From an uncultured beta proteobacterium (GTDB lineage Bacteria; Pseudomonadota; Gammaproteobacteria; Burkholderiales; Burkholderiaceae_C), in the NCBI GenBank assembly GCA_903828235.1, contig CAIKLM010000155.1, positions 1-64,000 on the forward strand: DNA of 64,000 nt. The letters are read 5' to 3'. A program made the position numbers and the translations under genes. Within the stretch, counting starts at the first letter, position 1; each line of letters opens with the position of its first letter. The notes below the pieces were generated by a model. That model made no database searches, was not told the origin of the DNA, and worked only from the letters and a program-made list of their open reading frames with translations. Of this stretch, positions 1 through 9,471 are shown piece by piece.

Positions 1-738
1 CGGCTGCAGCAGCAGCGCGGCGCGCACCGGCAGCGGCGCGGCGGCGGGGCCGGCCTCCGCGGCGCGGTCCAGCGTGGCCTCGTGGGCCCGAGCAGCAGCG
101 GGCGGCAGCGCTGCCAGGCCCGGCAGCAGCCGCGCCAGCGCGCCGCAGCCGCGCAGCACCTGCAGCAGGCGGCTGGGCCGCGGCGCCATCAGGCCGCGCG
201 CGAGCTCCTGCCACACGCGCTCCGCCACCAGCGCGTCCACCTCGCCGGCCTGCACCAGCTGCTCCAGCAGCGCCTCGGTCTCGGGGGCCACGGTGAAGTG
301 CGGGAAGCGCGCAGCGAAGCGCGCCAGGCGCAGCAGCCGCACCGGGTCCTCGGCGAAGGCCGGCGACACGTGGCGCAGCACGCCCGCGGCCAGGTCGGCG
401 CGGCCGCCGAAGGGGTCGACGAGGGTGCCGTCCTCGGCCTCGGCCATGGCGTTGATGGTGAGGTCGCGGCGCGCCAGGTCCTGCTCCAGGGTGACGCCGG
501 GCGCGGCGTGGAAGCTGAAGCCGCGGTAGCCGGGGCCCACCTTGCGCTCGGTGCGCGCCAGCGCCACCTCTTCGTGCGTGGCGGGGTGCAGGAACACCGG
601 GAAGTCCTTGCCCACCGGCTGGTAGCCCAGGGCCAGCAGCTGCTCGGGCGTGGCGCCCACGGCCACCCAGTCGCGGTCGGTGGCCGGCAGGCCCAGCAGG
701 CGGTCGCGCACGGCGCCGCCGACGACGTAGAGCTTCAC
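1..738 (-). CDS. cca: CCA-adding tRNA nucleotidyltransferase, 3' part cut off by the window edge
   Basis: The enzyme adds or repairs the CCA end of tRNAs in the cytoplasm. The visible N-terminal 246 residues hold the class II nucleotidyltransferase head: [10 protein letters not shown] at residues 6-15 (nucleotide loop), a DRDWV motif carrying the metal-binding acidic pair, and [10 protein letters not shown], followed by the arm that reads CTP and ATP ([16 protein letters not shown]). The start is GTG at 738, read as M-K-L-Y-V-V-G-G, which puts the first glycine motif at the usual position. It lies 13 nt after the glutathione transferase stop, so the two genes are probably co-transcribed. The C-terminal part, which in many proteobacteria holds an HD phosphohydrolase domain, lies outside the window, so I cannot say whether this is the bifunctional form. 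Confidence 0.93.
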   Translation of the reverse strand, partial: MKLYVVGGAVRDRLLGLPATDRDWVAVGATPEQLLALGYQPVGKDFPVFLHPATHEEVALARTERKVGPGYRGFSFHAAPGVTLEQDLARRDLTINAMAEAEDGTLVDPFGGRADLAAGVLRHVSPAFAEDPVRLLRLARFAARFPHFTVAPETEALLEQLVQAGEVDALVAERVWQELARGLMAPRPSRLLQVLRGCGALARLLPGLAALPPAAARAHEATLDRAAEAGPAAAPLPVRAALLLQP

Positions 739-751
739 GCCGCGGGCGGGT

Positions 752-1429
752 TCAGCGGTGCGTGCGGTAGGGCTCCTCGAAGTCGAGGAAGTCCTGCTCG
801 GCCAGCGCGTCGGCGATCCAGGCCTTGACGCCCGGCGCCAGCGCCACGCGGCCGACGTAGTCCCAGGCGTGCGGCGTCATCGGCAGGCGGTAGGTGCGCA
901 GCCGCATGCACACCGGCGCGTACATCGCGTCGGCGGCGCTGAAGGCGCCGAACAGGAAGGGCCCGCCGCTGGCGGTGAGCGCGTCGAGCCAGGCCGTCTC
1001 GATGCGCATGACGTCGTCGCGCACGTCGGCCTGCTCGGCCCACACGCGCTCGCCCACGTCGGGCAGCGCGGCCTCGATGTTCATGGGGCAGTGGTTGCGC
1101 AGCGCGGCAAAGCCCGAGTGCATCTCGGCGCACAGGCTGCGCGCGCGGGCGCGCTCGCGCATGCCTTCCGGCCAGATGCCGCGGCCGGGAAACTTGTCGT
1201 GCAGGTACTCGATGATGGCCATCGAGTCCCAGACCGAGAAGTCGTCGTCCAGCAGCACCGGCACCTTGCCCGCGGGCGAGAAGCGCGCCACCTCCTTGCG
1301 GAAGGCCGAGTGCGGGGTGAAGTCGAAGCGCAGCTTCACCTCCTCGAACGGGATGCCCAGCTGCTTCATCAGCACCCAGGGGCGCATCGACCAGGACGAG
1401 TAGTTCTTGTTGCCGATCAGCAGTTGCAT
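752..1429 (-). CDS. Glutathione S-transferase family protein
   Basis: A 225-residue protein with the two-domain GST layout: a thioredoxin-like N-terminal half (residues about 1-80) with [10 protein letters not shown] near the start, where the serine is the expected glutathione-activating residue, KVPVLLDD before the cis-proline loop and DSMAIIEYL in the glutathione-binding helix, then an all-helical C-terminal half. The SSWS(M/L)RPW signature is typical of a YfcF-like proteobacterial subgroup. The substrate is unknown. A start at 1471 is possible, but the ATG at 1429 gives [13 protein letters not shown], the normal beginning of this family. The gene sits directly upstream of cca. Confidence 0.9.
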   Translation of the reverse strand: MQLLIGNKNYSSWSMRPWVLMKQLGIPFEEVKLRFDFTPHSAFRKEVARFSPAGKVPVLLDDDFSVWDSMAIIEYLHDKFPGRGIWPEGMRERARARSLCAEMHSGFAALRNHCPMNIEAALPDVGERVWAEQADVRDDVMRIETAWLDALTASGGPFLFGAFSAADAMYAPVCMRLRTYRLPMTPHAWDYVGRVALAPGVKAWIADALAEQDFLDFEEPYRTHR

Positions 1430-1493
1430 GGCACGGGCTCCGCGGTGGGGTCGGGCGGCCATGCTAACCACACGCCCGTGTGGCCGGGCCGGC

Positions 1494-2456
1494 TCAGCGC
1501 CGCCGCGCGCGGAAGCGGTCCTGCGGCATCGGGCCGAAGCGCTCGGCCAGGTAGCCCGGCGCCACGGCCTCCAGCGGCGTGGGCGTGATGCCCAGCGCGG
1601 CCAAGCCGGGCAGGGTGCCGCTGGCCACGTTGGGCACCGACATCGAGGCCACGTTGTCGCGCGACATCAGCGGCTCGCCCGGCATCAGCTCCATCAGCAA
1701 TGCCTGCAGCGAGCCCGCCCAGCCCGGCAGCGGCAGCTGCGGCCGTGGCACGCCGGCCCACAGGCCCGACAACCGCACCAGCTCCGACAGCGTGGCCTCG
1801 CGCGGGCCCGCGCACTCGAAGATCTGCCCCGCGGTGGCGGGCCGGTCGAGCGCGGCGACGATGGCCGCGGCCACGTCGCCCACCCACACCGGCTGGAAGC
1901 GCGCGCCGCCGAAGGCCAGCGGCATGAAGGGCGCGAGCTGCTGCAACTGCGCGAAGGTGTTGAGGAAGCGGTCGTGCGCGCCGAAGATCACCGAGGGCCG
2001 CAGCACCGTCACCGCCAGGCCCGAGCCGGTGAACACCGCCTCGCCCGCGGCCTTGCTGCGCAGGTAGCGCGACGGCGCATCGGCCGCCACGCCCAGCGCG
2101 CTGACATGCACCACCCGGCGCACGCCGGCCGCGGCGCAGGCCGCCACGATGCGCCGCGGCAGCGCCACGTGCACGCGCTCGAAGGCCGCCTCGCTGCCGT
2201 GCAGGATGGCCACCAGGTTGACCACGGCGTCACAGCCCGCGACCAGCCGCGCAAGCGCGGCCTCGTCGTGCACGTCGGCGGTGACGAGGTCGACGTTGGG
2301 CAGGGGCCGCACGGCCTGCCCGTGGGCGTTGCGGCGGGTGGGCACGAGCAGGCGCAGCGCGGGTTCGACCTGCGCCAGGTGTTCGCACAGGGCGCGGCCA
2401 ACGAAGCCGCTGCCGCCCAGCACCAGCACGCGGCGCATCGAGGAAAGAGCCAGCAT
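1494..2456 (-). CDS. NDUFA9-like NAD(P)-binding atypical SDR
   Basis: A 320-residue Rossmann-fold protein of the extended/atypical SDR type. VLVLGGSGFVGRAL forms the dinucleotide loop at residues about 9-22, and VHVSALGV with a downstream YLRSKAAGE occupies the place of the SDR active-site Tyr-x3-Lys. It lacks strong sugar-epimerase signatures. Such proteins in Burkholderiales are usually annotated as complex I NDUFA9 subunit family; the physiological substrate is not known. Two starts are possible: ATG 2456 (MLALSSMRR, used here) or ATG 2438 (MRRVLVLGG). The first begins 2 nt after the stop of the lytic transglycosylase, which suggests translational coupling, but neither has a strong ribosome-binding site. 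Confidence 0.85.
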   Translation of the reverse strand: MLALSSMRRVLVLGGSGFVGRALCEHLAQVEPALRLLVPTRRNAHGQAVRPLPNVDLVTADVHDEAALARLVAGCDAVVNLVAILHGSEAAFERVHVALPRRIVAACAAAGVRRVVHVSALGVAADAPSRYLRSKAAGEAVFTGSGLAVTVLRPSVIFGAHDRFLNTFAQLQQLAPFMPLAFGGARFQPVWVGDVAAAIVAALDRPATAGQIFECAGPREATLSELVRLSGLWAGVPRPQLPLPGWAGSLQALLMELMPGEPLMSRDNVASMSVPNVASGTLPGLAALGITPTPLEAVAPGYLAERFGPMPQDRFRARRR

Positions 2457-2458
2457 GG

Positions 2459-4540
2459 TCAGGGGATGTCGCGGTTGGGGGCCGGCTCGCCGGGCGGGCG
2501 CGGGGCGATCGGCGGCCCCAGCAGGGCCCTGATCGACGGCACCGGCTGGCCCAGCACGGCGGCGTAGTAGACGCTGTTGGACAGCACCTTCTTGACGTAG
2601 TCGCGCGTCTCGTTGAACGGGATGCCCTCGGCCCAGGCGGCGGCCTCGACCGAGGCGCCCTCGCGCCAGCGGCGCGGCCGCCCCGGGCCGGCGTTGTAGG
2701 CCGCGGTGGCCATGGCCAGCGAGCCGCCGAAGTCCTCGAGCACGCGCTTCAGGTAGGTGTTGCCCAGCAGCAGGTTGACGTCGCGGTCGTTGATCATCGC
2801 CGGCGTCCAGGTCAGGCCCACCTGGCGTGCGGTCCAGCGGGCCGTGGCGGGCATCAGCTGCATCAGCCCCGAGGCCCCGACGTGCGAGCGTGCGTCCATG
2901 ATGAAGCGGCTCTCCTGGCGGATCAGGCCGTAGACCACCGCGGGGTCGAGGCCGGTGCGCCGCGCCTGCGCCACCACCTGCGATCGGAAGGGGGTCGGGA
3001 AGCGCTGGCGCAGGTCGACCTCGGCGCGCGTGCGGTCCGAGGTGTTGATGCAGCGGTCCCAGACCTCGCGGGCGCAGGCCATCTCGGCGGCGGCCAGCAG
3101 TTCGCGGTCGGCCATGCCGCGCAGCGTGAAGTTCCACTCGCGCACGCCCTCGCTGCGCAGCCCCAGCGCGATGAGCTGCAGCGCGCGCTCCAGGCCCGGG
3201 CGCTGGCGGGCGGCCGCCTGCTCGGCCTCGGTCAGCGGCGCGGGCGGCGGCGGCGGGACGACCTCGCGACCCAGTTCCTCGGTGGCGAGCTTGCCGTAGA
3301 AGCTCAGGCGCGGCGCCAGGGCCTGCAGGGCCTCGCGAGCGCCCTGCCGCGAGGCCTCGCCCGCGGGGCCGGGGGCGGCCTGCGCCAGCACGGCGCGGGC
3401 GCGCCAGTAGGCCCAGGCCTCGTCGGCGCGGTCGGCCGGTGCCATGGCGTCGATGGCGCGCTGCACCAGCGGCCAGCGCCGGCTGTCGGACTCCGGCGCG
3501 CGCAGCGCGGCGCGCACCTGCCAGGCCAGCGCCTCGGCGCTGAAGGGCGCCGGCGTGCCCGGGCGCGCGGCGGCGTCCCAGGCGGCCCAGGCGCGCAGCG
3601 CGTGGTCCAGCGCCTGCGGCTGCAGGCGCAGGCCCGACTGCCGCGCCACCTGCGCCCAGGCCAGGGCCTGGTGGCCCAGCGGCAGCCGGGCGCGGCCGGG
3701 GTCGGCGGGCGGTGCCAGCGCGGCCAGCTGCGCGGCGGCGGCGTCGGGGTCGGTGGCGGCCAGGCGCATCAGCGCCAGCAGCTCCAGCTCGAAGGACTGG
3801 GGCGCGGCGGGGCGTGCCGTGCGTTCCAGCCAGCGCTGCGGGTTCTCCCAGAGCTCGGCGGCGTGGCGCTCGAGCGCGGGGTCGAGCAGCGCCACGGCGG
3901 CCCGCAGCGCGCGCGGGCGGTTGGCCTCGGCGGCGGCGCGCGCCTTGGCCCAGACGTCGCCATCCGCCAGACGGCCGGCCGCGCGCAAGGTGCTGGCGAG
4001 CAGCTGGCAGCCGTCGTCGAACTCGCGCTGCGCCAGCCAGGCGGCCTGCGCGGCGGCGCGCACGTCCACGCCGTCCTCGTGCTGCGTGAGCAGGGCGTAG
4101 CAGGTGACCTCGCGGTCGTCGTTCATGCGGAAGCGCGGGAACTCGACGCGGAAGTTGGCCCAGTCGCGCCGGGCGCCCAGCTCGAGCAGCCAGTCGTTGC
4201 GCAGCCGGTCCTCGACGTAGGTGCCCGGCCAGCGGGCATAGAAGGCGTCGAGGTCGGCCTGGCGCGCTTCCACCAGGCGGTTGGTGAGCGCCCAGTAGTC
4301 CGCCCACTGCGCCAGCGGGTGGCGTGCGCGCTGCAGGCTGGCGGCGGCGGCGGCGAGCGCGGCCTGGTCCTTGCGGCGAAGGGCTTCGCGCGCCTGCAGC
4401 AGGGTGTCGTCGGTGCCGGCGGCCAGCGGGGCAGGGCCGCTGCGCGGGGCCTGGGCCGGCACGGCGGTCGTTCCCAGCGCCAGCAGCGCGGCGCCGGTGC
4501 TCAGCAGGAATCGCCCCAAGGGCGGCGTCGGGCGGCTCAT
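2459..4540 (-). CDS. Soluble lytic murein transglycosylase
   Basis: A 693-residue periplasmic enzyme that cleaves the MurNAc-GlcNAc bond of peptidoglycan, leaving 1,6-anhydro ends. It begins with a signal peptide (hydrophobic stretch around residues 10-29 ending in PAQA), continues with a long alpha-helical superhelix (about 40-480), and carries the SLT catalytic domain near the C-terminus: GLIRQESRFIMDAR, where the glutamate is residue 543 by my count, then GLMQLMPATA and AYNAGPG. This matches the Slt70 plan. The gene starts a run of minus-strand genes and is divergent from the folate gene at 4667; the 126-bp gap between them should hold both promoters. It overlaps neither neighbour. Confidence 0.93.
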   Translation of the reverse strand: MSRPTPPLGRFLLSTGAALLALGTTAVPAQAPRSGPAPLAAGTDDTLLQAREALRRKDQAALAAAAASLQRARHPLAQWADYWALTNRLVEARQADLDAFYARWPGTYVEDRLRNDWLLELGARRDWANFRVEFPRFRMNDDREVTCYALLTQHEDGVDVRAAAQAAWLAQREFDDGCQLLASTLRAAGRLADGDVWAKARAAAEANRPRALRAAVALLDPALERHAAELWENPQRWLERTARPAAPQSFELELLALMRLAATDPDAAAAQLAALAPPADPGRARLPLGHQALAWAQVARQSGLRLQPQALDHALRAWAAWDAAARPGTPAPFSAEALAWQVRAALRAPESDSRRWPLVQRAIDAMAPADRADEAWAYWRARAVLAQAAPGPAGEASRQGAREALQALAPRLSFYGKLATEELGREVVPPPPPAPLTEAEQAAARQRPGLERALQLIALGLRSEGVREWNFTLRGMADRELLAAAEMACAREVWDRCINTSDRTRAEVDLRQRFPTPFRSQVVAQARRTGLDPAVVYGLIRQESRFIMDARSHVGASGLMQLMPATARWTARQVGLTWTPAMINDRDVNLLLGNTYLKRVLEDFGGSLAMATAAYNAGPGRPRRWREGASVEAAAWAEGIPFNETRDYVKKVLSNSVYYAAVLGQPVPSIRALLGPPIAPRPPGEPAPNRDIP

Positions 4541-4666
4541 GCGGCCGAATCTAGCGCATCGCCCGCCGGCCCGGGCGGGGTGCGGCGATCATCCCCGGCG
4601 CCGCTGGCGCTGGACGTGGGTCGGCGGGACAATGCCGGGCCGCAGTCGTCACCCCGCCACCCCGCC

Positions 4667-5263
4667 ATGTCGTTCACCCTGCCTTCGTTCGAGCCCTCGC
4701 GCGACAAGAAGTCGCTGCGTCGCCAGTTGCAGGCCGAGCGCCAGACGCTGATCGACCGCCACCAGCGCGCCATGCACCTGCAGGAGGTGCTGCGCGTGTT
4801 CCTGCTGGAGCGCAAGGACCTCGCCGTGGGCGCCTACTGGCCCATCAAGGGCGAGTTCGACGCGCTGCCGGCTTTGTACCGCTGGGCCGAGGCCGACGAC
4901 AAGCGCGTGATCGGCCTGCCGGTGACCGACAAGCAGACCCGGCAGCTGCGCTTCCAGATGTGGTTTCCCGGCTGCGAGATGGAGGAGGACGCCTACGGCA
5001 TCCCCAAGCCCCGGGACACGCCGGTGTTCCACCCCACGCTGCTGCTGGTGCCCTGCGTGGGCTACGGGCCGGGCGGCGTGCGGCTGGGCTATGGCGGCGG
5101 CTTCTACGACCGCACGCTGGCCACGCTGGAGCCGCGGCCCACGACGGTGGGCCTGGCCTATGCACACGGCTTCGTGCCCTGGCTCGAGGCCGAGCCGCAC
5201 GACGTGCCGCTGGACGCCATGCTCACCGACGAGGGCCTGGCCTGGCGCGGGCCCGGGGCCTGA
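4667..5263 (+). CDS. 5-formyltetrahydrofolate cyclo-ligase
   Basis: A 198-residue cytoplasmic enzyme that converts 5-formyl-THF to 5,10-methenyl-THF using ATP. The family hallmarks are visible: an N-terminal basic helix with LRRQLQAER, VGAYWPIKGEFD, and the glycine-rich GYGPGGVRLGYGGGFYDR motif that closes over ATP and folate. The ATG at 4667 gives MSFTLPSFEPSRDKKSLRR; long read-through frames upstream have no homology. Its convergent neighbour is metF, which acts one step further on in the same one-carbon pool. The stop codon lies inside a GC-rich hairpin. Confidence 0.95.
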   Translation: MSFTLPSFEPSRDKKSLRRQLQAERQTLIDRHQRAMHLQEVLRVFLLERKDLAVGAYWPIKGEFDALPALYRWAEADDKRVIGLPVTDKQTRQLRFQMWFPGCEMEEDAYGIPKPRDTPVFHPTLLLVPCVGYGPGGVRLGYGGGFYDRTLATLEPRPTTVGLAYAHGFVPWLEAEPHDVPLDAMLTDEGLAWRGPGA

Positions 5264-5278
5264 GGCGCAGGCCCCGGG
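5252..5278. terminator. GC-rich hairpin between convergent folate genes
   Basis: Arms CCCGGGGCCTG (5252-5262) and CAGGCCCCGGG (5268-5278) pair perfectly around a 5-nt loop. The hairpin covers the stop codon of the cyclo-ligase gene and lies 8 nt from the stop of metF, so it could serve both strands. No T-run follows on either strand, so it is a candidate terminator or RNA 3'-end stabiliser only. Confidence 0.4.
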
Positions 5279-5285
5279 GCCGGGC

Positions 5286-6122
5286 TCAGAGCCAGCCCAG
5301 GCGGCGGCAGACGTCCAGGCTCAGCGCGCTCTGGTTGAGCGTGTAGAAGTGGATGGCGGGCGCGCCGCCGGCCACCAGGCGCTCGCACAGCCGCGCCACG
5401 ACCTCGATGCCGAAGGCGCGCACGCTGGCCGCGTCGTCCAGGAAGCCTTCCATCTTCAGCGCCACCCAGCGCGGGATTTCGATGCCGTCGCGGGCCGCGA
5501 ACTGCGCGATCTTCGCGTAGTTGTGGATGGGCATGATGCCCGGCACGATGGGGGCATCGACCCCCAGCTTGCGCACCTCGTCGACGAAGTGGAAGTAGGC
5601 GTCGGGGTTGAAGAAGAACTGCGTGATCGCGCTGTCGGCACCCGCCTTCATCTTGGCCGCGAAGTGCTCGAGGTCCTTGCGGGCGTAGCGTTGCTGCGGG
5701 TGGTACTCGGGGTAGGCGGCGGCCTCGATGTGCCAGTCGGCGCCCTGCGATTCGCGCACGAAGGCGATCAGGTCGGCGGCGTAGCGGAATTCGCCGGCCA
5801 CGGCGGTGCCCGAGGGCAGGTCGCCGCGCAGCGCCACCAGGCGCCGGATGCCCTGCGCGCGGTAGGTGTCGAGGATCTCGCGGATGCCCTGCCGCGTGCT
5901 GCCCACGCAGCTCAGGTGAGGGGCCGCTTCATGGCCCATCGCCGCGATATCCTTCACCGTGGCCAGCGTCTTCTCGCGCGTGGAGCCGCCAGCACCGTAG
6001 GTGACGCTGAAGAACTCCGGCCGCACGGCCGCCAGCTCCGACACCACCGCCTTCAGCTTCTCGCTGCCGACGGGGGTGTTGGGTGGGAAGAACTCAAAAG
6101 AGATGGGGACGGGGGTGTTCAT
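5286..6122 (-). CDS. metF: 5,10-methylenetetrahydrofolate reductase
   Basis: A 278-residue FAD enzyme that reduces 5,10-methylene-THF to 5-methyl-THF, the methyl donor for methionine synthesis. It has the bacterial single-domain (TIM barrel) length and motifs: SFEFFPPNT at the N-terminus, EFFSVTYGAGGST, ALRGD for folate/FAD, and TQFFFNPDAYFHFVDE followed by VPGIMPI. The ATG at 6122 overlaps the stop of the upstream restriction gene as ATGA, so translation should be coupled to that gene. In related genomes metF usually sits close behind ahcY; here about 7.7 kb of defence genes lies between them, so read-through from ahcY would have to cross the island. Confidence 0.96.
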   Translation of the reverse strand: MNTPVPISFEFFPPNTPVGSEKLKAVVSELAAVRPEFFSVTYGAGGSTREKTLATVKDIAAMGHEAAPHLSCVGSTRQGIREILDTYRAQGIRRLVALRGDLPSGTAVAGEFRYAADLIAFVRESQGADWHIEAAAYPEYHPQQRYARKDLEHFAAKMKAGADSAITQFFFNPDAYFHFVDEVRKLGVDAPIVPGIMPIHNYAKIAQFAARDGIEIPRWVALKMEGFLDDAASVRAFGIEVVARLCERLVAGGAPAIHFYTLNQSALSLDVCRRLGWL

Positions 6123-9100
6123 GGTGGGGTTGCCGCATCCAGCGCGGCGAGCAGGTGATTCATCAGACGATCCAGGTGCTGTGGGTCGTGCTGCAGCAGA
6201 ACGCGTTGCGACCAAAGCGCGTCCGGAGCACCGGACTGCCCCGGTGGCAGCGCGGCGGCGTCGGGCGCCGAAACCGACAGCAGGGCGCCTCGCACTGGCA
6301 CCGACAGCGCCCGGGCTTCAAGCTCGGCGATCAGTTCGATCTTGTCGACCGGCCACTGGCGGGCCAGGCCCTTGGGATCGACCAAGCCCAGCACCTGCTT
6401 CGGCCCACGCTGCAACCACAGCATGAAGTCGGGCGCGAAGCCGCTGTCGCGCCACAGCCGCAGGCCGCCGGCGGCAGGGTTTCGCAGCAGGTAAAGGCTG
6501 ACTTCGTTCCAGGGCACATGGGAGTGATGCTCTTGCCACCATGCCCGAAGGTTCCACACGAACGTGGTTTCGCCTGGGTTCAGGGCAGGCGGCCGGATTT
6601 GCACCGCCGCGTTGGGTGTCCACTCTGCCGCGTCGAACAGGCCCAGCTGTCCTCTCGGATTCGGCTGCGCGGCGCCAGAGGGCAGTGCCTTCTCTGCAAG
6701 CAAGGGCGTGAACAGGTGCGGCAGGCCATGCAGGCGCGGGAGCGGCAGCTCCAGCGCGTCACGATGCAGCTCGGCGTGGTTCTCGATGAGTGCCTGCACT
6801 CGCGGCACCAAGTCCAGCAGGTGCGGGCCATGGCGAGCCAGCACTGCCTGCACGTCGGCGATCAGTGCCTCGGGCGCGAGCCCGGCCTGCACCACGTCGC
6901 GCACTGCGGCCAATACGGTGTCGTTCACGCCTCGTGCCACGTCCACTTCCACGCGCCACACCTTGCGCGGCTCGCCCGCCACCATCTGCTGCGGCAGCCC
7001 GGCGTTGCCTTCGTCCAGCGTCACGACAGCCAGTTGCTCCATCCGCCAGCGCCGCTCGGCCAGCCGCCACGCACGCACAAGGCCCGCTTCCAGCGCCTGC
7101 AGGGCCACGGTGGCGCGCCTTGCCGCGCCCAGTTCGCGGTGCTCGAACCAGCCCTGTGGCGCACGCACCGTGCAGCGGGCCAGCCAGCGCTGCAGGTTGC
7201 GCGACGAAAACACCAGTCCCACCAGGCCCTGCCGGCGCTTGACCTGCAGCGCGTGCTGGAACGCCACCTCGGCGTCGACGAAGCCTGCCAGCGATGGTGT
7301 GAGCACTGGGGCCGGCCCCAGCGCCTGCGCGCCAGCCAGGCCGGCCGATGCGCGCAGTTGGGGGTCGATGCACAGATGCTCTGGAGCCACGGCGCCGGCT
7401 TCCGTGTCGGGATCAGGATCGAAGGCCACGCAGCCGCTGAAGCGTTCATCGCCCGTGCGCAGCGTCTTCAGGCCCAGGCCCACCAACGGCTCGTGCGCCA
7501 GTGTCACCGGCACGTGCAGCACCTGCGTCTTCACGCCCTCCAGCGCCAGCGTCGCCAGGAACTGCTGCAGGTAGTCGGCCTTCACGCCAAACACCTGCAG
7601 GCTCTGCAGCACCTGCACCGGCAGCGGCGCGTCCTCTTCTCGCCGCAGGCTGAAGGCGCGCCCGCGCAGGCGCACGCCGCGGCCGAAGAGCTGCACGATC
7701 TCGGCACCCGGGCTCCTGCCCACGTTCATCAAGCCCAGGGCACTGACGCGCCAGCTCGACCAGCCTTCGATGAACATCTTGGCGCCGATCAGCACCGTCA
7801 GCCGTTCGTCGGCATCGAGCCGCGCAAACAGGCTCCCGGCCACGCGGTCGGGCTCGCCCGCGGCGGCCAGCTTCGCAGCCACCAGCGTGTCGGCCAGCTT
7901 CTTGGCCTCGCCCACGCGCACCACGCCGAAGTAGGCGTCGTCGGCTGCGCCCAGGCTCTTCAGGCCCAGTTCCTGCAGGCTGATCAGGTGCACGCTCAGG
8001 CGCCCGGCGCCGCCAAACACGCGCAAAGCCACATCGGCCGCCAGCTCAGGCGCGCCCCAGCCGCGTTCGGCCAACTGCTGGCGCAGCCAGCGCAAATCGA
8101 GCGGTGGGATGTCGAAGCCGGCCTGTGCGGGGTCGCCGCCGGCCAGCACCTGGGCCACGCGATCGGCCAGCCATGCGCCATCGGCGCATGCGCGGCCCAG
8201 AAAGCCCAGCAGCAGCGCCACGTCGGCTTGGGCGCCGCCGGCCGTGACGTCCTTGCCCACGCAGGCCATCAGCGGCGCGGCGGCCAGCACCTCGCGCGCC
8301 AGCGGCCGGTGCAGCGCCCAGGCCAGCCGCTGCTGGTAGAAGGCCAGCAAGCCGGCCGTCAGCGCGAAGTCGGCACCCGCCGCCTGGCCGGCGTTCATCT
8401 GCCGCGGCTGCTTGCCGTAGCCCTCGCGCCAGAAGCGGGCGTAGCCGAAATCCACCGCCACGCAGCGCGAGTAATCGTCGTACAGGGCCTCGTCCCTGTC
8501 GGCAATCTGCGCGAAGGTCGCCGAGTTCTCGAAGGTGAAGCCGGCCTGCGACTCGGTGGTGCCACCCGCCAGCGTTTCGCGGATGAGCTTCCAGTCCTTC
8601 TCGCCACCGCTGCCGCCGCCCTTGTGGCCCTCGTCCACCAGCAGCAGGTTGGGGCCCTCGTAGCGCGAAGTAGGCTCGCTCACGCCCTTCTTGGGCCGGC
8701 GGGCACCGGGCTCATCGACGTAGAACTTCGTGATCTCGGTGATGCGCACCCCCTGCCCGGCGAGCCCCGAGGCTTGCAGTTCCTCGGCATGCTGGCGCGA
8801 CAGGCTCTCGTTCGGCGTGATCAGCAGCACCTGCTGCGGCTCGAACAGCCTGTGGGCGATGAACTGCCGCAGGTTCATGTGCAGCACCAGCGTCTTGCCG
8901 GCGCCCGTGGCCATGAAGCAGGCCAGCTTGCGGGCTTCGGCCGCCGTATGGGGTGGAAGGTGCGGCAGCTCGCGTTCGCGCAGGGCCTCTATGTGCCCCA
9001 CGTGCGCGGCGGCGTCGCGCACCAGGGCTTCCAGGTGCCACTCCACCACGGCACAGGCCAGCCACTGGAAGTGCGTCAGGCGGAAGGGCAGGGCCGGGTG

Positions 9101-9439
9101 GCCGGCGGCCAGCGCGTGCGCGGCGCGCGCTTCGCCGATGGCGGCCTGGTGGCAGCCGACGGCGATGTCCCAGCGGCGCAGGGCGTCGGCCATCGCGGCG
9201 CTACCGGGCACGGCGCCCAGGGCGCGGGCGCAGCCGCTGCTGCCGGCGGCGTCGCGGCCGGTGTCGGCGCCGCGCAGAAGCTCTTGCAGAGCCGCCTCAC
9301 GCAGGCCAAAGGCCGCGGCAAAGGCCCGCGGCAGCAGCAGGCTGGCCGTGAACGGCGGGCGCACGGCCCGGCCGCTGCTGCGCGAACCTGCGGCGGAGCT
9401 GCCCTTGGTGGTGGCTGCGGGCGTGCGGCGGGTGGGCAT
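6119..9439 (-). CDS. Type III-like restriction enzyme (Res), helicase-nuclease
   Basis: A 1106-residue superfamily 2 translocase with a C-terminal nuclease. Visible motifs in order: MATGAGKT (Walker A, residues 176-183), LLVDEGHKG (motif II in DEGH form, D269), FENSAT (motif III), AEIVQLFGRGVRLRG (motif VI), and near the end PDF with D1004 followed by VDPKG with D1021 and K1023, a PD-(D/E)xK nuclease site. It would cut DNA together with the adjacent methyltransferase. I chose ATG 9439 (MPTRRTPAATTKG) because the sequence upstream has no protein-like character and enters the preceding gene. The gene lies 32 nt behind the methyltransferase and overlaps metF by 4 nt. The helicase and nuclease motifs all look intact. 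Confidence 0.88.
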   Translation of the reverse strand: MPTRRTPAATTKGSSAAGSRSSGRAVRPPFTASLLLPRAFAAAFGLREAALQELLRGADTGRDAAGSSGCARALGAVPGSAAMADALRRWDIAVGCHQAAIGEARAAHALAAGHPALPFRLTHFQWLACAVVEWHLEALVRDAAAHVGHIEALRERELPHLPPHTAAEARKLACFMATGAGKTLVLHMNLRQFIAHRLFEPQQVLLITPNESLSRQHAEELQASGLAGQGVRITEITKFYVDEPGARRPKKGVSEPTSRYEGPNLLLVDEGHKGGGSGGEKDWKLIRETLAGGTTESQAGFTFENSATFAQIADRDEALYDDYSRCVAVDFGYARFWREGYGKQPRQMNAGQAAGADFALTAGLLAFYQQRLAWALHRPLAREVLAAAPLMACVGKDVTAGGAQADVALLLGFLGRACADGAWLADRVAQVLAGGDPAQAGFDIPPLDLRWLRQQLAERGWGAPELAADVALRVFGGAGRLSVHLISLQELGLKSLGAADDAYFGVVRVGEAKKLADTLVAAKLAAAGEPDRVAGSLFARLDADERLTVLIGAKMFIEGWSSWRVSALGLMNVGRSPGAEIVQLFGRGVRLRGRAFSLRREEDAPLPVQVLQSLQVFGVKADYLQQFLATLALEGVKTQVLHVPVTLAHEPLVGLGLKTLRTGDERFSGCVAFDPDPDTEAGAVAPEHLCIDPQLRASAGLAGAQALGPAPVLTPSLAGFVDAEVAFQHALQVKRRQGLVGLVFSSRNLQRWLARCTVRAPQGWFEHRELGAARRATVALQALEAGLVRAWRLAERRWRMEQLAVVTLDEGNAGLPQQMVAGEPRKVWRVEVDVARGVNDTVLAAVRDVVQAGLAPEALIADVQAVLARHGPHLLDLVPRVQALIENHAELHRDALELPLPRLHGLPHLFTPLLAEKALPSGAAQPNPRGQLGLFDAAEWTPNAAVQIRPPALNPGETTFVWNLRAWWQEHHSHVPWNEVSLYLLRNPAAGGLRLWRDSGFAPDFMLWLQRGPKQVLGLVDPKGLARQWPVDKIELIAELEARALSVPVRGALLSVSAPDAAALPPGQSGAPDALWSQRVLLQHDPQHLDRLMNHLLAALDAATPP

Positions 9440-9471
9440 GGCGGTGCAGGGCGAGGCTCGCTTCAGTCGCT

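Noticed and set aside
1494..4307. A 937-codon frame seeming to fuse the NDUFA9-like gene to a long N-terminal extension
   Set aside because: The extension is an out-of-frame reading of the lytic transglycosylase gene; the real start is at 2456.
2882..4666. A plus-strand extension of the 5-formyl-THF cyclo-ligase
   Set aside because: The sequence before 4667 is antisense to the transglycosylase and has no homology; the enzyme has normal length from 4667.
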